This document shows, piece after piece, positions 13,861 to 28,800 of a stretch of DNA of 64,000 bases. The DNA is from Calliopsis andreniformis (lineage: Eukaryota > Arthropoda > Insecta > Hymenoptera > Andrenidae): contig NC_135071.1 of assembly GCF_051401765.1 (NCBI RefSeq), positions 12,812,961 to 12,876,960 on the forward strand. The letters run 5' to 3'. Below the pieces are notes generated by a model. That model ran no database searches, was not told the DNA's origin, and was given only the letters and a program-made list of their open reading frames with translations. Made by a program: the position numbers and the translations under genes. Each line of letters begins with the position of its first letter. Positions within the stretch are counted from its first letter, which is position 1.

Positions 13861-16800
13861 CTGCAATCAGATTATTTTGATAATGATGACGATAATAATA
13901 TTTATTAAGCAGTTAACATACTTTCGTAGATTGAAAATAAACATGTAGAGAGATGTACAGGGTGAGTCTCGTAACACGATGAGTTCAAATGTTGAAATAA
14001 TTCGTGAATTATTTGCTGGGCCAAAAAATTCTTCAAACAAGGGTTGCATGATTTTCAGAGAGGCATATGTATAATAGAATGATTGATTTTTCGTTGTTTT
14101 GCTTTTTTCTTGATACATGAAATGCCTGATATTTCTTCTTGAATTTGGATAATATATCAAACTATACTAAGAAAGCAATATTAAGTACTTAAGGATGTAT
14201 TCTGATCTAGAGAGTCAATTTTTAAGCCTTTTTTAGGAATTTCTTTTTCGAAGAAATCAGTAAACTGCTTTGTATTGTTTAAAGTACTCCAAATAGAGTA
14301 AATGTATGCGCAAAAATTGAGTTCAAATCAGTCTACTAACTTCTTTTAAAAAATGAGCGTCTAGCCTAGAATTAGTCTAGCCCCCTTATATGCATAGTAT
14401 ATTTTTGCACATATTTTTACCTTACTATAATAAAAAAGAGCAATGTGCTGCAAACAAAATTAAATAAATGAGCTCTGGAATTGGCTTGTTTACAGATGCG
14501 ATTATATCTGATTTATATGTATACATTACGTCACGTATTCCTCTGTTTTGATGATGGACACTGGACTTAAAAATAATTTGTATCATGAACTCATCGCCAG
14601 TCTGATTAATAGAATTGGTCCTATATAATTCTGATTACTTATACACAATTGATTAAATTGATGATGGGTTTATGGTAGTAATGACGAACAACGAAGAGGT
14701 TGTTACACGAGATGAGTCATCTACTAAAGCGGATTTAATATAGAAGATGAGCTTCAACAAAAAGTGCGAAAATCTTCAGAAATCAAAAACTACATCATGA
14801 ATTTTTTCTATGATTTAGCATCTACTAATTGCAAATAGTAGATACCTAGATATAATGCGAATGGAAATCGTGTTTCTAGTTCATTCAGGCAATACTAGCA
14901 GCATAGGAACCATCAGTTAGCGGGAAAATAGCGAAGGGATTAAAGGTGAAATGGATCAGCCGCGAATCATCCACAATACCAAGTGGTTCAGACCCAAAAC
15001 GCATTTTGGTTCACACCCACGTGCCTTTGGTATATTTAGACGCCGAGTGAGCGATTTCAGTGGTTTCGTCGGTCGAGTACGCGTACGCAATAAATTAACC
15101 GCAAAAGAATCACCCTAACCTCAGGAATCCGGAAATCGATCGATCAGACTGTTTGCGGGTATTTACGATTCACATCTTATGAATTTCAACAAATTTGCTC
15201 GTCTCTACTTCATTTTGCCTAGTTACTCGTGAAGAATTATTTTTGTTCCTCTTGACTCTCGAAACACGCAATTCTATAGTCTCTTTAAATTCTCGTCTCT
15301 ATTTAAATATTTACTTTTATTGAAAATAGGTATCAGAATTATCATACTTTGCAACATGTATTTTATACTTCACGTGAAACATAGCAAGTAGATATTAAAA
15401 AAGAAATTAGAATTACCAAATTCAACGAAAAAAGCATGTAGGTAATTATTGATTAAAACTTTATTGAGTTATTTTTAAATTTCTTTGCACGTAATTTTGA
15501 GGCTAAGTTATATTATGTACAGTTATATGTACGTTAATTAACCACTTATTCAGTTAAATTAGTAAATGTTTATATACAAAATTCTAACTTTTTCTATATC
15601 CTAAGTTTAATGGAACACACTGTTCACAACATGGAAATTAAAATTACGCTACTTTACTGTGCTTCATGAGTTAGAAAGACTATAGTTCTTTCAGCAACTG
15701 GAATTTTCAACAAACAAGCTTTATTCACTTCTGAAGACTATAACTTTAATGAACTTGTAAACTTCTGTGCAAATTTAATTTTGCCAAGAGTTCAGAAAAG
15801 TTGAAGGCGATGAAAGAATTATGACTGTGAGAACTTTTTAAAGAAAACGTTAACTGTGTAACCATAAAATAGTTGATTAGCTATCAGTATTAAGAACCCT
15901 TCTTAAATCATTGAAAAGCCTAACGAGAACTTCTGGTAAAATAATTTCATTATTTCCAGTAAACTACTATTAAATCGTACCTGAATTCTCAATGTTCTAT
16001 TTTACTCTCATTTCTATTATACCGAATAAATACTGAACAAAATAAACTCCGAGTAATTGACGCTCAATTAATCGAGATTTCACGCTATTTCAAGAATCAG
16101 GCAAGAAGAGACAGTGACCTTCTACCATTCCCAAGATCGCAAAGCAACGATTCCCAAAGAGCCATGAGACGTCACGATGACTAATGCGATCGAAAATGAA
16201 CAAAGCCCAGGGTGAATAGATTGGTGAGGTCTCAGTAATTAGGATAGTCGGATGCATCGTGCTCACCTCATGACATTAGTGCAGAATCCGCTGCAGGGGC
16301 TGACAGCGGGACCAATCCCCTTGCACCTGGGACAATAGGTCATCCTGAGCAACGCACCGTAGCAGGCTTCCTGCTGTGGACTGCTATCGGAAAAGAGAAC
16401 GCTGTCGGCAGTGTCCAGGACCGTTTTGCCGAGAGTCAACGCCTGGACGAGCAAACGGGTCGCCTCGAGGCTCTTGCTCACAGACGTCGAGATCTGCTTC
16501 GGTATCGTGCCGAACGGCTCGATTTCGTCCATCGTCTCGTACAGGCAGGTCTTGAACTTCTCCGTGAAGTCCTGCTCGCTCTGGTGGGGGTTCACCGCGT
16601 TGTGGTACGCGATCGGGAACAGTTTCTTGAAGAACTCGATGAACCGTTCCTGGAGCATCTCCCGTATCAGAGGCTGCTCCGAGCCGTCCGACGTGTTCTG
16701 ATACGACACGTAATCGACCATCGCCTGGTACAACGCTTTTATCGAGGGCTTGCTCGAGACCGCCATCGTCCGATACACTTGGTCGAAGAGGGTTAGGGTT

Positions 16801-19800
16801 TTGTTCTCCGACTGTCTGGCGAGCATCGTCACGGTCTCTGCAAGCAAAACCGTCATCGGTTCGATTAAATTCGTCACACGGACGCAAATGGCCAAGTTCC
16901 AGCAGAGCTGGGCAAAACGTAATCCGATTAGCGATTAGAGTGAAATGTGACTGACATGAAATGAAGCAGATAATCAATTGCTCGTTATGGTAGAATCGAC
17001 TTGGTAGCTGGTAACGAGTAATCGTGAGAAATCATTTTTTTATTTTTCTCACTCTTTCTTTCGTATCTGTGGTTGCAAGTGGTGCAAGGCAAAATGAGTA
17101 TACTTGGTTTCTTATACAGGGTGGATCACGATATGTGGTCAGCTTTATCTGAACCAAAGAAATATTTTAAAAATATTATTTGTTTTAGTTGAAACAATGT
17201 TCAAAATGGTGTCTACTAACTGATAATATCTACTGGCGTTATTGAACAATTAATATCAATACATTAACAGCTCTGGGAAGTATACAAGAGCGTGGCTTGC
17301 GAATTCTCTTTAGTAGAATTTTGCAAAATTCTTCTAAGAGTTTTCTTTAGTCGTTTTAGGTTCAAAAAAAAATACTTATGATGGTTGCTGAATTCGTCTC
17401 AGTATCCGCTAAATGATGGGTGTAGAAAAATTAGAGGTTTACCTACAAAAAACTGAAGGTGATCTTGCAAACTCTGGGGGAAAAAAGGGTTGACAACAAA
17501 TTTATTACAATCATCTTAAGGCTTCCATTGAACCATGTTATATTAACTAAAAAATTTCCCATCGAACCAGTAGAATAATTTAAGCTGATTACGTTTCATG
17601 GCCCACCCTGTATACTTAAACACGTAATTATTTTCAATAATCGATTACAGATGTAATCGTAAAAGAATCAATTACTGCCCAACTATGGGTTTCAGGTACA
17701 AAAACGGTTACAGGAAATAGTAATGATTGTTTTTCTGTACCTATCGATAAATTAACGAATGCTTGCAAACTTTATCTTTGTGACCATGAAACACATTTTC
17801 CTCTGCCGTTTACGACAGTTTTGCGAATCATCAGCTTGTGTGAATCTGTGGTATATAAGAGAACAGGTACTAGTAAAACGTATCCCGTATTACCGCCAGA
17901 TATAAAGACCTAAAGATCTTGCACAGAGGAAAATTTCGTAGTTATCGCAAGGGCACATCAATCGTAAAAGTATCGCAGTAACAGTAACAAGTTCCTCGAG
18001 GTAAGTGGAAATTACAAGGGTGAGAAGACTTTATAGTTAGAGCAACGGCGCGTGGATCGTAAAAGCGAGGCAGTAATGCTAACGAGACCATTTAGCCAAG
18101 TAATCGGGATTTATTTGAGTACGATATGTCATTGTTAGTATAATCAGGAAAAAATTTTGTTATACTCTTCAGCCCGTGAATATTTCTAATTCTCGTAGAA
18201 TCTTTTAACCATACTGCAGCGTTGTTCAAAAGCTACAAGGTGAATACATTCATCCCAAGCGGGCGAAGTAAAGAACCATAATATAATGGAGACAGCAGCA
18301 AGAGATTAGCCGAATAGAGTAGGATTTAATCACAGCAATCCCCAGCATAATTCACCCCAAGCGGATTCAGCAGATTTGACACACTAACTCTCGAATGAAA
18401 TAGCTACAATACAACATCTCACTGCGAAGTGGATTCGCAAATTCTAGGATGAACCTGTTGCTAGACGCTCTAGACAGCCACCTAAGTTTAGAATTTAGAT
18501 ATTGCGCAGCCTGTGTGTATCGAGCTCGCGGTACGTTCAAAATTCAAACAACCGAGCTCTCCAACGAGACCAGCAAAACTCGAAGACGTTCCCAACGCTA
18601 ACCGTTAGGGAAGCGCGTTAAGAATACCATCGAAACATCGAGCAAGCAAACATCCAAACGTTACACAGACTGATGAGTCAGTTGGTGGTTTGATGTTCCA
18701 GTGAAAACAAATATAATCGTATTACAGCAGCCATCAAAGAATAATGGAGTACGGTGTAAACCAGGGCGAAGCATTCTGCAGCCTTCAGAGGATGACTAAG
18801 AACAAATTGCCTGCGCGAACAGGGACCACGTATCATTCGTCCCCTTCCTCTTGGAGGGCTGGAAATACCGTACGAAAGAGGAAATCGAAGGGCAAAAGGA
18901 GAATAATAGGACGAAGGAACGCAAAAGAAATGTCGAGAGCGAAAGGATTGGAGGGGACGAGGAAGGTGGGCATGTAGGAAGGTGGAAGAAAGAAGGAAAG
19001 GAGCAACGTTGCAGTATTTGCTATCCAGATCTAACTCGATTCGTCGGTGTACCTCTCACGACCCGCTCCTCCGCCTTCCCTTCTTTCTTCTCGGACACTT
19101 CTTTTACCTACGTACGATTTCAGCGGGTTCTCGCTCCACGTCCTAAGGCACTTGAGGCCATTCCGCGGCACAGAGGAGAGAGCTTCGGCATTCCTCTCGC
19201 CGGTCATTTTATTTTAGCGCCACCGTGTGGGAGAGAGCCTTTTTATCTCTCTCCCTCTCCCACGACCTCCCGCCGTCTTTCTCTCGATCCCACCGACTAG
19301 CTGGCTCTCTCTCCTCGGATTCTGCGTCCGCGACAGCCTCTCTGTCCCTCCGCTCCGCAGGCTTGTTCTCGTGCGAGGCCGATGGACCGACGATGCCTGT
19401 GTGCTTGCAGGCTACCCCGATGGTGGCCATGCTGAGGAGGACGGAGGAGTGCAAAAGGTGCGTGGGAACTGTACCACGCAGCTTCGTCGCTGGGCCGACG
19501 GGGCCAGCGAAATTTTAAACGCTTTCTGCTACGAGGCGAAGAGAACACCGTGGTAAAAATAATTTCAAGTCTTTAGCCTTCGCCTGGTGGCGTAAGGTTT
19601 AACCAGAGGCAATTACAATGGTAGGTTCAGTTAGAGGTCCTCTCATTTGTGTGGTTATTTTGGTGGTGTAGGATTGAATGAGTAAGGCGAGGAACAGTGA
19701 GTCCTGAGCGAGTAATTTCGAAATCAATTTGAAATCAATTTTCAACTGTGAATAGGTAATTGTAAGATACGAAGATTGGTTGAAATCTATTAATATTGAA

Positions 19801-22800
19801 GGTTTATGAAATTATTATGATGTTAACTGGAATGTAGAAACGAGATGTGACATGTAATCCCAAGTTTTATTTAAATGACAGCAATAATGAAAATATATTA
19901 CGTGAAGTCTAGACTCCCTGTCAATAGTTGAGGATTAAGTTACACTGAAAACAAGTGGACTTAATATCAGTATACTCTGGCTCTGGGGTCCAGATATGCG
20001 AAATGCACAGAACTACACAATGGGATCAAATGTCTCAAAGTGTGGTTTTTGGGCGTGTACTGTTCTATAACTCACTGATTCAATTATATGACAGATATTA
20101 GATGTGTGTTGTTATATTCAGTGGACTTTGGCACGCAGAGTGATGTTAACGTCATGTCCTCAGTTGAAACTTATGTATAGGCATTTCTATCTACATTTGC
20201 AGGTTTCAATGAAAGTGGAATTCAAACTGTAGCGTTCTCCCACTACCACTTGTGTCTATCCACAAGTAGCAATTAAAATCCAAGTTTGAGTAGTACCCTC
20301 AGCTAGAACCTAGCAAAGTTATTAAATAGAAGCCAGTTCGGGAGATTTAAAAGATCTCCAAGGATTAAACAATTTTCAGCAATTCCAGAACTGATGACAA
20401 ACAATTGGTATGCCTCCTCATCTCTGCAAGGCATTAGTAATTATATAAATCAGTACTCGTTCCAGAGGCGCTCTGTATAAAGCATCAAACCTGGATGGAC
20501 CAAGGTACCCGAATATTAATAGCAGCAACTGTGCATATCATGTTCGCCCTAATAAACTCGTGACTGTTGCATTAACAAGCATACGTACATGCATCTCCTA
20601 ATGTTACAATTAGAGTCGATTTAGATATATGCATGCTATATCCGTTCTACATTTCTCATTCAGAGAAGTACAACGACACAAGGGGAGTTCGCTGGACCGC
20701 GCGGGTAAGAATAGACTGAGCCGTCATGCTTCAAGTTTATTCGAGAATTTCTCGCGGAAAATAATGCCGGCTGAGACACTTAAGCAGCCGCGATAAGAGA
20801 GCCATTCCGTGGAATCAGGGAAATATCAAGCCACCAAACGGCTGTTGTATACTTGATACGAGGGTATTTCTTAGACATAGTACCACATCAGTAGCCAGCA
20901 AAATGGCTCCATAAAATCGTTAAGAGAACAAGTAATATCCAAATCCCGCGTTCAAAATTCGAGAACACGCAATACAGTGTTGCACTCCACCGAGTTTATA
21001 ACATGGACCACATTTTCCAGGCCAACTTATGCTCACGATAACCCAATTTCGTCTGTTTAAATAACACTCTTTCACTCTGAATAATTTCCAGTTGTAGTGT
21101 ATGCAACAGTGAAGCTGTAGCGAGGACATGCTCGATTTTAAATCTGCGCGGTATATTAATCGAAGAACAAAGGATCAAAGATTGTTTTGGTGGCGAACTC
21201 TTGGGAAAGAAGATGAAGATAAAGCAGGTGCGTTCGTCTAGTGTGCGAACGCAGACGGAACTTTCAGATTCTGTTATCTGCGAGGAAGTAGCCATGTTTT
21301 TACGATGGCACGAGTGGTCGAGTTTAATTATGTGCAGATAGGCAAAATAGAAAGAAAGAAGAGCCGCCTCGAGTAGCCTGTGAGGAGCTCTTATCCCTCT
21401 TTCGAGTGGCCCCAAAGAGCGACGAACGCATCTACTCAACGACAAGAGAATAATTATTAACGAAATAGTTCGCGGTCTTGGGGCACCATACTGATCGTGA
21501 CTAATATAAGGCTAATTAATTATCCATTATCATAGTCCAGAGAAAATCTAATTCCCCACGCCATTACCGCTCTGCAGTTCGTTCGACGAGATTAAAATTA
21601 ATAGGATTACGCTGCGCGAGTCGCTTTGAGAATTTTCGTCCGATTGCCAACCAATGAATAAGCTTCTCCAACGTCTTGTGGATTGAATAACGTTAATTAT
21701 TCGTTTTAAAGAGACTTCAATGCATTTGCTTGCAAGAGATAGCAGTGACAGACGAAATAATGCAAGTCATAGTGGATTCGATATGAACTTCGCTTGGGTT
21801 AATTGCAAGAATAAATAATTAAAGCAATCAGCTTAATTAGTTGGCTAGAGTCGTATTAATTTGAAGAAAATTGGGAAGATTAATTTAAGAAATGTGGATT
21901 TCTACAATTAATAATTTAATATAAGGATTTTCCAAGCTAAGAAGAAACCAGTGTGTCTGGTTTCCTTTAGCTCCACGAAGTTCGATAGAATTCTACGCCA
22001 ATGTACATTTTTCTATACAGTAAGATTGTGTAATATAAAAGTTTCTAAGTTTAAGTGGCTGTCACTGAAGGCCGCTAGGTTAGCACAAAGAGCAAGCTAG
22101 TTTGTAAGCGGAAGGTTGCCAGAGTTGTTCAAAAGTTCCTGTGTGTGACAGCAACTTCTGGTCTGGCCGAAAAGATATTTTTAACAATTAGAATTGTTAC
22201 ACGCGCAAAAAATAGCACTTTACATTTGCAGAAACTGTTAATAATTTTAATGTATTGAAAGCTTTTAAGTTTATTACAGATTTCCAGACAACTGTATTGG
22301 AATAAAATAAAACAAAAGGGACACAGAACTAAAATACTTTTTCATCTTCTAAATTTTAACTGTCGACAGTAGTGGCCAATAAAACTGCAACACTCGCTAA
22401 AAATACTATTTGTTAAATATGTGTAGGAGTAACTATAAACGCGAGATCCAAATATATCTAAACTGTTATATAAATTAAAATTTTAAGTGAAAGAAAGAGA
22501 ATTAGATTAATGACAAATAACACACACTTACACAGATTATTTCTCATATGAGTGTCAAATCAAAAGCATTGATATTTGAATATTTGTAAATTGATTAGTA
22601 AATAGAAATAAACTGTGGATGTAATTGTGAACTCAATTTTTTTAAATAAATACTACTACAAATCTATTTCAGGCAACTTACTTTACTTTTAATATTTTGT
22701 ACATTATTGCACATTATGGGAGTTCTATACCCCTTAAAACACTTAAATTTTTATTTGATTAAATCGACATTAACACGAAATTAATGGATAATTATACAAT

Positions 22801-25800
22801 ATGAAGAAAACAACAATGATCTAATATTAATTCTGCAATAATAAAAATGAAGATATAAGACACTATGGAGTAGCAGTGCCCAACTATTTATTCACATATT
22901 TTCAGTAGATCAAACGATCTGAACTCAGCGCTTTGCCCAAGCTCCTCCCACGACACCTATGAAAGGGTGAAAAGGTCATTGATTATCCGAGAAATTCGAT
23001 TACCCGGCCATCGCGCGGCTAATTACTCCGGATAACCGACGCTCTACCGTGCCATCCAAAACTCTGTCACGTTGGAAATTTGACGGTACCGAGGATAATT
23101 AATTCATCGCCTACTCAGCGAAACCTGTTTCACCGGGCGAACAATTGTGAGCTGACCGCCCACGTTCCTTAGTGACCTTAGAGCCAAAGGCGGCCGAACG
23201 TGGCTGCGCCTTCGAACCTTCGATCTGAGGAATCGAAGACGGCTTGAGCCACGAGGACCATCCCTAGCCGTGAAAACGCATTTTCTGATCATCGAGAATA
23301 GAGTAGGCAAAGGCTGAGAGCTAGAGACATCTACTATGAATCTGTGGAGTGTGTAGAGAGTGTCAGAGTAGACAGGTCACCTGATTTTATGATGTTTCAG
23401 CGTGGACTGTGGTCACGTCGTCTCGCTTTTCACCATGGACATGTTCCCATAAGTCACTTATTTAGATAAGACAATGAATAAAGAATCCCCAAAAAGAGCT
23501 AACTCGAAATTTCTGTACTTGTACTACTTTGTAATTCTGTACTGTAAGTCAGGATCGAATTAAGGTTCTGTGATTCTCAAGGTTTAGTGACAATTGATGT
23601 GAACACTTGGTATGACGAATGATGGGGATGAAGAGAAGTGATGTGTTTAATGTTATACTAAAATATTTTCTACTGTTTGGAAAGATTTGATAAAGAATAG
23701 CTGTTTTCAAACTCGGTTCAGAGCAGTATTGCCAAATGCCAGGACAAGTCTTCCAATGACGTGCAATAGAAGATTAGGGGTACTGTAGACAATGCAGTCA
23801 AATATCGTGCGGTACCTCCATTATTCTACTTTACGACGTCACTGGAAGACATTTTGTCCAGGCATCTGATAATACTGGTCCAAAGTAAGCTCCAAACTAC
23901 TTAAACCAGCTGTGCAAAGCAACTGTGATTAAAATTTATATTTTATTGCAATAATGTTTCTCTAAGTAGGTTTGCAAAAATTGACTTAAGCATATTTGAA
24001 AAATGAGTGAAGCTTAGAACTGTACCCAGCCATTCTCCTTTAATCACTAGCTGTCCTAAGTTCTATATTCGTCACGAAACTAGCGAATTTCTAGTTCCTC
24101 CCATTTTAAACTGCGTCCTCCGCAAGTCTGGTAAAGATTCTAAATAAACTGATTGTCAAGTTTACCCGAGGACTTGAAACGCACTTTACAACAGTAGGTT
24201 GCCTCGGCAACGAGTCGCGGGAACGCGACTTTCGTGTCCCTATCCTCGTGCTCTCCCTTTTTCATCGTCCTCTCGTTTTCGCAGCGCCTGTCCTCGCTTC
24301 ACCCTCCCCGCCGTGTGAAATTACTATACACCGTCGGTGAATATAGCCAGCGTCGGCCATACATCCGACTCCATCAAGTCGCACGGCAGGAAAATCGCGC
24401 AGATAGCCGCGATATAGCGAGCTAGGTGCACGCCACGGCTTCCACCGCCTTCGTTCCTCTCTTCCGCGATGGTTGGGGTTAGGTTGGTCCCTGGTATAAA
24501 CGTTCCTGCGCGCGTATTTACGTACGGGACTAACTTTGTCGGTCTGCACCATGTGATTTTCCCAGAGACGCCAACTTCGAATACCTTTCCCCCCTTCAGC
24601 GTGGTCCTCCCGACCAGCTCTGGGTTAGGACGCACTGGGACGAACTTTTCCCTCGGTTAAAGTCGTCTCTAGTCACCTAAATGTTCAAACTATTCGAATC
24701 AAGACGCTATATGACTCCTGGAGTTTATTCAAATGTATGATCGCGAGGTTAAGCGAAAATCCACATTCGAAATGTACCTCTTGCATTTTTACGCTCGCAT
24801 CTGACAGTACTGGTTCCAGGATCGGGAGATAAAATGTTGTACTAACTCCAGATTTTCGAATTTGCATAGGAAAAGAACTGTGAGATGGCTGATAAAGACA
24901 GTCAACGAATATACAGACCTAAGTAGGTAATTGAAAGGAAGAACAGTTTGAGGTTTTGAAGAAAATTGAGAGATCACAGAAAATGTGGGAATATATTTAA
25001 GAGAGATAAAATAGCGAATTTAAAATATATTCTAGAACATTTCTGGTCTCTACTATAGGAGCATGTAAAAATTTTGCGATAGTTATGAAATTTTAATCAC
25101 CCTTTGTTCAGATTTATAAAACAGAGAGAAAATATTACTAAATTATTGTTGCTTCGTCGATCTCCTTTTATTGAGAAATGTGGAGGTTTAAAATTTTGAA
25201 AATTTAAAGTCTTCCCTTTTCCAATTATCCATTAACAACCAAAACTAGTTCCAGATCCATTGTCAAAAGTTGCCAATGTGAAGGTTGACACGGTAATCGT
25301 AAGCAAAGGCCCATGGGCCGATGGCGAAGTTGGTAGGGTGAAATTTCGCGGGGAAACGCGATCCAGCGAAGTTGCAGGTATGCCGAATCCCCCTTTGGAT
25401 TGCTTCAGGTTAAAGTGGACCTGTCGTCCATATATTCGCATAATATGCGGCAGACTAACTCGGCTGGCGAGCCCCTAGGGCCTCGAAATGATGTAAATGC
25501 GGAAATCTGATACTATTCTTCTTCCTCCTTCGAGCGCGAAATTTCGAACACAAGAATAAGCGTTTGGCGACCGTTCTTGGCGCGATCGATTTAAATCTAT
25601 TCAAGCAGAACCCGCCAATGGCTGAACTCTCCAGAATTTTAAGATGCGTTCTCTCAATGGAACCTTGCGTGGGCTACTTCATGAATTATTGCGGGCTTTT
25701 TGGAAAAGTAAGATTTGTATTGTGAGGGAAAGATGGTGTTATGATTCCAAAATATTTAACCTTGTCTCGTGTCCTCTTCGTAGTATACGTAGGATGGTGC

Positions 25801-28800
25801 TTACTCAACATTTTTTTATGTAACACAAATCATGGTAGGGTAGGTCTGAGTTAGGTTTGAATTAGATAGGTAGTAGGCAGCTGGATATTTGGATTTAGCA
25901 GAAGAGGATCATGAAGAAAAAAATTGTGAGATAATTCTTTCATTTGGATAAATATTCTCTCTGACTAAAATTAAGCTTATGTCGTGACAATGCTATAGGT
26001 CCAAGGAAACATAAATGTATCAATAGCTAGTATCGAGGTAATACTATATCGTGGACTGTATTACAGAATTTCTCTAAAATTGTCTTCTGTTTTAAGACCC
26101 TTCTAAATTCTAATCCACGTCTCGCCGAAAACTCTCAATCAGTTCAAATCAAGAAAAGATTTTCTCCACAATTCGATAATAGGATTGAAACGAATAATTT
26201 ACTGTAGCAAATCGTATGGACTCCGTATCTCCAGAAGAATGAGGCAGCAAAAATCGCGCGACGGGTGTTCAGCGAGCGTCGAGGAACACAATTATATTCG
26301 AAAAGCTTTAAAGCGTTCCCGGAGGAGCTGTGGCACCTATTCAATTCCTCGTCGGCCACGGATAATCCTCGATACGGGTACAGTTCTACAAGGCTCTAGG
26401 CACTTTACGTGGGTGGCAGAACGACTTGGTGATCAGGTAACGCACACAGCCGCGACGTTTCTCTGTGTCGGCCGTGTTCCAGCGCGCGTGTGTAAGTTAA
26501 ACGGCTGGTTAAGCCTGAGATAAGCGAGATGACCTGTGTCGTCGGTAGCTTACAGGGCAATCTTTCTCTTATTTCTCCGTTCTCACAATGCCAGCGCCAC
26601 TTTTTCAACCGTCTCTATCTTTATCGCTGCTCCTCGCGTATATCGCGCCGTTTCTTCGCCCGATCCCCCAGACCAAGAGAAAGTTCTAATGGCCTCGCAG
26701 ATCGTCGCGGAGACATTTTCGCGACTACGGATAATTATTTTGCCTCGAAAGGGAGCTTGTACCGCGACAGCTAAACTTTAATGGCTGGTATTCGCGGCTG
26801 CGAAACGACCAACTGCTGGCCTGTTGAAAATGTTCGAGAGTTTGAGCTCAGAGGGACTTCTATTCAAATAGAGACATAAACGTTTCGATTGGTAAGCGGA
26901 TCTAGAGTAATAACATCTTCTTTTTAAGAGTAGTAGTAAGTAAAAATATTATGTCATATTTTGGAAAATTTGTTAGGTTTAAGGTAAATGTCCCAAAACC
27001 TAGACACTTAAGATGTCAAACGTCCCAATAAGTACCTTTTTAGGTATTTATACAGGGTGTAACAAAAATGTCGCAGTTCCTTAAAAGGGGCGATTTAGGG
27101 GGTGATTTGAAACAACTTTTTCCTTAGCGAAAATGTAAGATGAGGCTTCGTTAACGAGTTATTAACGAAAAACACCGGCCAATGAGAGCGCGAGTTTGCC
27201 GCCCGAGCGACCGCGGTAGCGTTGGGTACGCGCGCTAGATGCTACAGTTGTACTCCGAACAAGAAAGTCGTCATACATCGAAGAAAATAGCATTAGTATG
27301 AAAACTGAAAGCGACATAATAAATAACACCGAGTCCTTTTTTTGTTTATCACTTGAAGTGAATAATTACTTAAAATCGAGGAAAACTACGTGCAACGTAA
27401 AAATACGAATATGTAAATCTCTTATTCGCATAACGTATAAACGAAAAAGCAATACAACGAAAAATAAAGGAAGAAGAGAACAAACTTCACCTGTAGTTTG
27501 TAAACCTGTGTCACTGGGTCACTGTACCGATCCTGGTCATCGACTGTCGAAATGGTTTATGCTAGGGCACGCGTTTAGGTAATTTATGGCTTTATTGCTT
27601 TGGTTTCGAAGGAGACATGATCTCGGAGTGTCCGAACAAAGAAGGTCTGAGGTGCTTAAACTACGTGGGGGGTACAAGGAGCTTCTTTGGAAAAATTCTA
27701 CCCTGCCATAAACCATTCCAGAGGTCGATGACCAGTATCGGTACAGTGACCCAGTGACACAGATTTACAAACTACAGATGAATTGCATTTAATTCATTAA
27801 TGATTATTATTTTTTAAATCTAACGCAGACTACTTTCAACGTTTCTATCTTCAACGTTAATTCTCCAATTCTCCGTTCATTTCTTTTGTTGCATTGCTTT
27901 TTCGTTTATACGTTATGCAAATATTTTCACACTAATGTTATTTCCTTCGACGCATGTCGACTTTCTTGTTCGGAGTACAACCGTAGCGCCCAGCGCGTAC
28001 CCAACGCTACCGCAGTCGCTCGAACGGCAAACTCGCGCTCTCATTGGCCGGTGTTTTTCGTTAATAACTCGTTAACGAAGCCTCATCTTACATTTTCGCT
28101 AAGGAAAAAGTTGTTTCAAATCACCCCCTGAATCACCCCTTTTAAGGAACTGCGACATTTTTGTTACACCCTGTATATACTTCTTGACAGATGAATTGTA
28201 CTCTAGCAGCTAAATATACCTACTATTTTATGATACTAGTATCTTTTTGTAAATTAGATATAGTAAAACAGAAACTAAGCTTAAAATTAAATAAAATAAG
28301 TGTTAGAGTCCAGATAGCGAGATATGGTCAGCTAGTACATGAAATTTTCCTTACACTTAATACATAAATAATTAATGTGAAGTTATTTAAAGCTTTGAGA
28401 AAACAAATTTCAAATTTCAAATTTCAAATTTCAAATTCCAAATTTCAAATTTCAAATTTCAAATTGTGCAAACGAAAGTTTCAAAATATATATTCTTTAC
28501 TCATTTCGCCCCTTCCTCCAAAGAAAGACTTCTAGATCCGTCCCTGTTTCAATCACGTTTCACCACCGTCCAAACATTTATGAAAAGCAGCGTAAGTAGA
28601 TCTTAAAAGCGTGTCCTTTACCTCAAGATAATCTTCAAAAGCCATGTGACTATAATTCTTAATTAAAGTGGTTGAGTTTTATCAATAATAATAGGATGAA
28701 ATGTGAACCGGAAACGTGATCAATTTTCTCTGCTTTTATATAAACCATAATGCTTTTACTCTGCTCGTATTAATGAAGCTCGCCTTTCAGATAAAATTTA

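Noticed and set aside
16384..16977. 197-codon open frame overlapping dally exon 3
   Set aside because: Same-strand alternative frame of a GC-rich coding exon, rich in Arg/Asp/Pro, with no family resemblance. The glypican frame fully explains this DNA.
18851..19556. Overlapping frames of 83-149 codons on both strands
   Set aside because: They reflect few stop codons in a GC/CpG-rich patch; repetitive Arg/Glu/Ser composition.
27298..28131. Frames of 81-94 codons inside the palindrome
   Set aside because: They lie in the arms of the fold-back element and have no transposase motifs.
28404..28465. CRISPR-like short repeats
   Set aside because: A simple tandem 7-mer without spacers in a eukaryotic intron.
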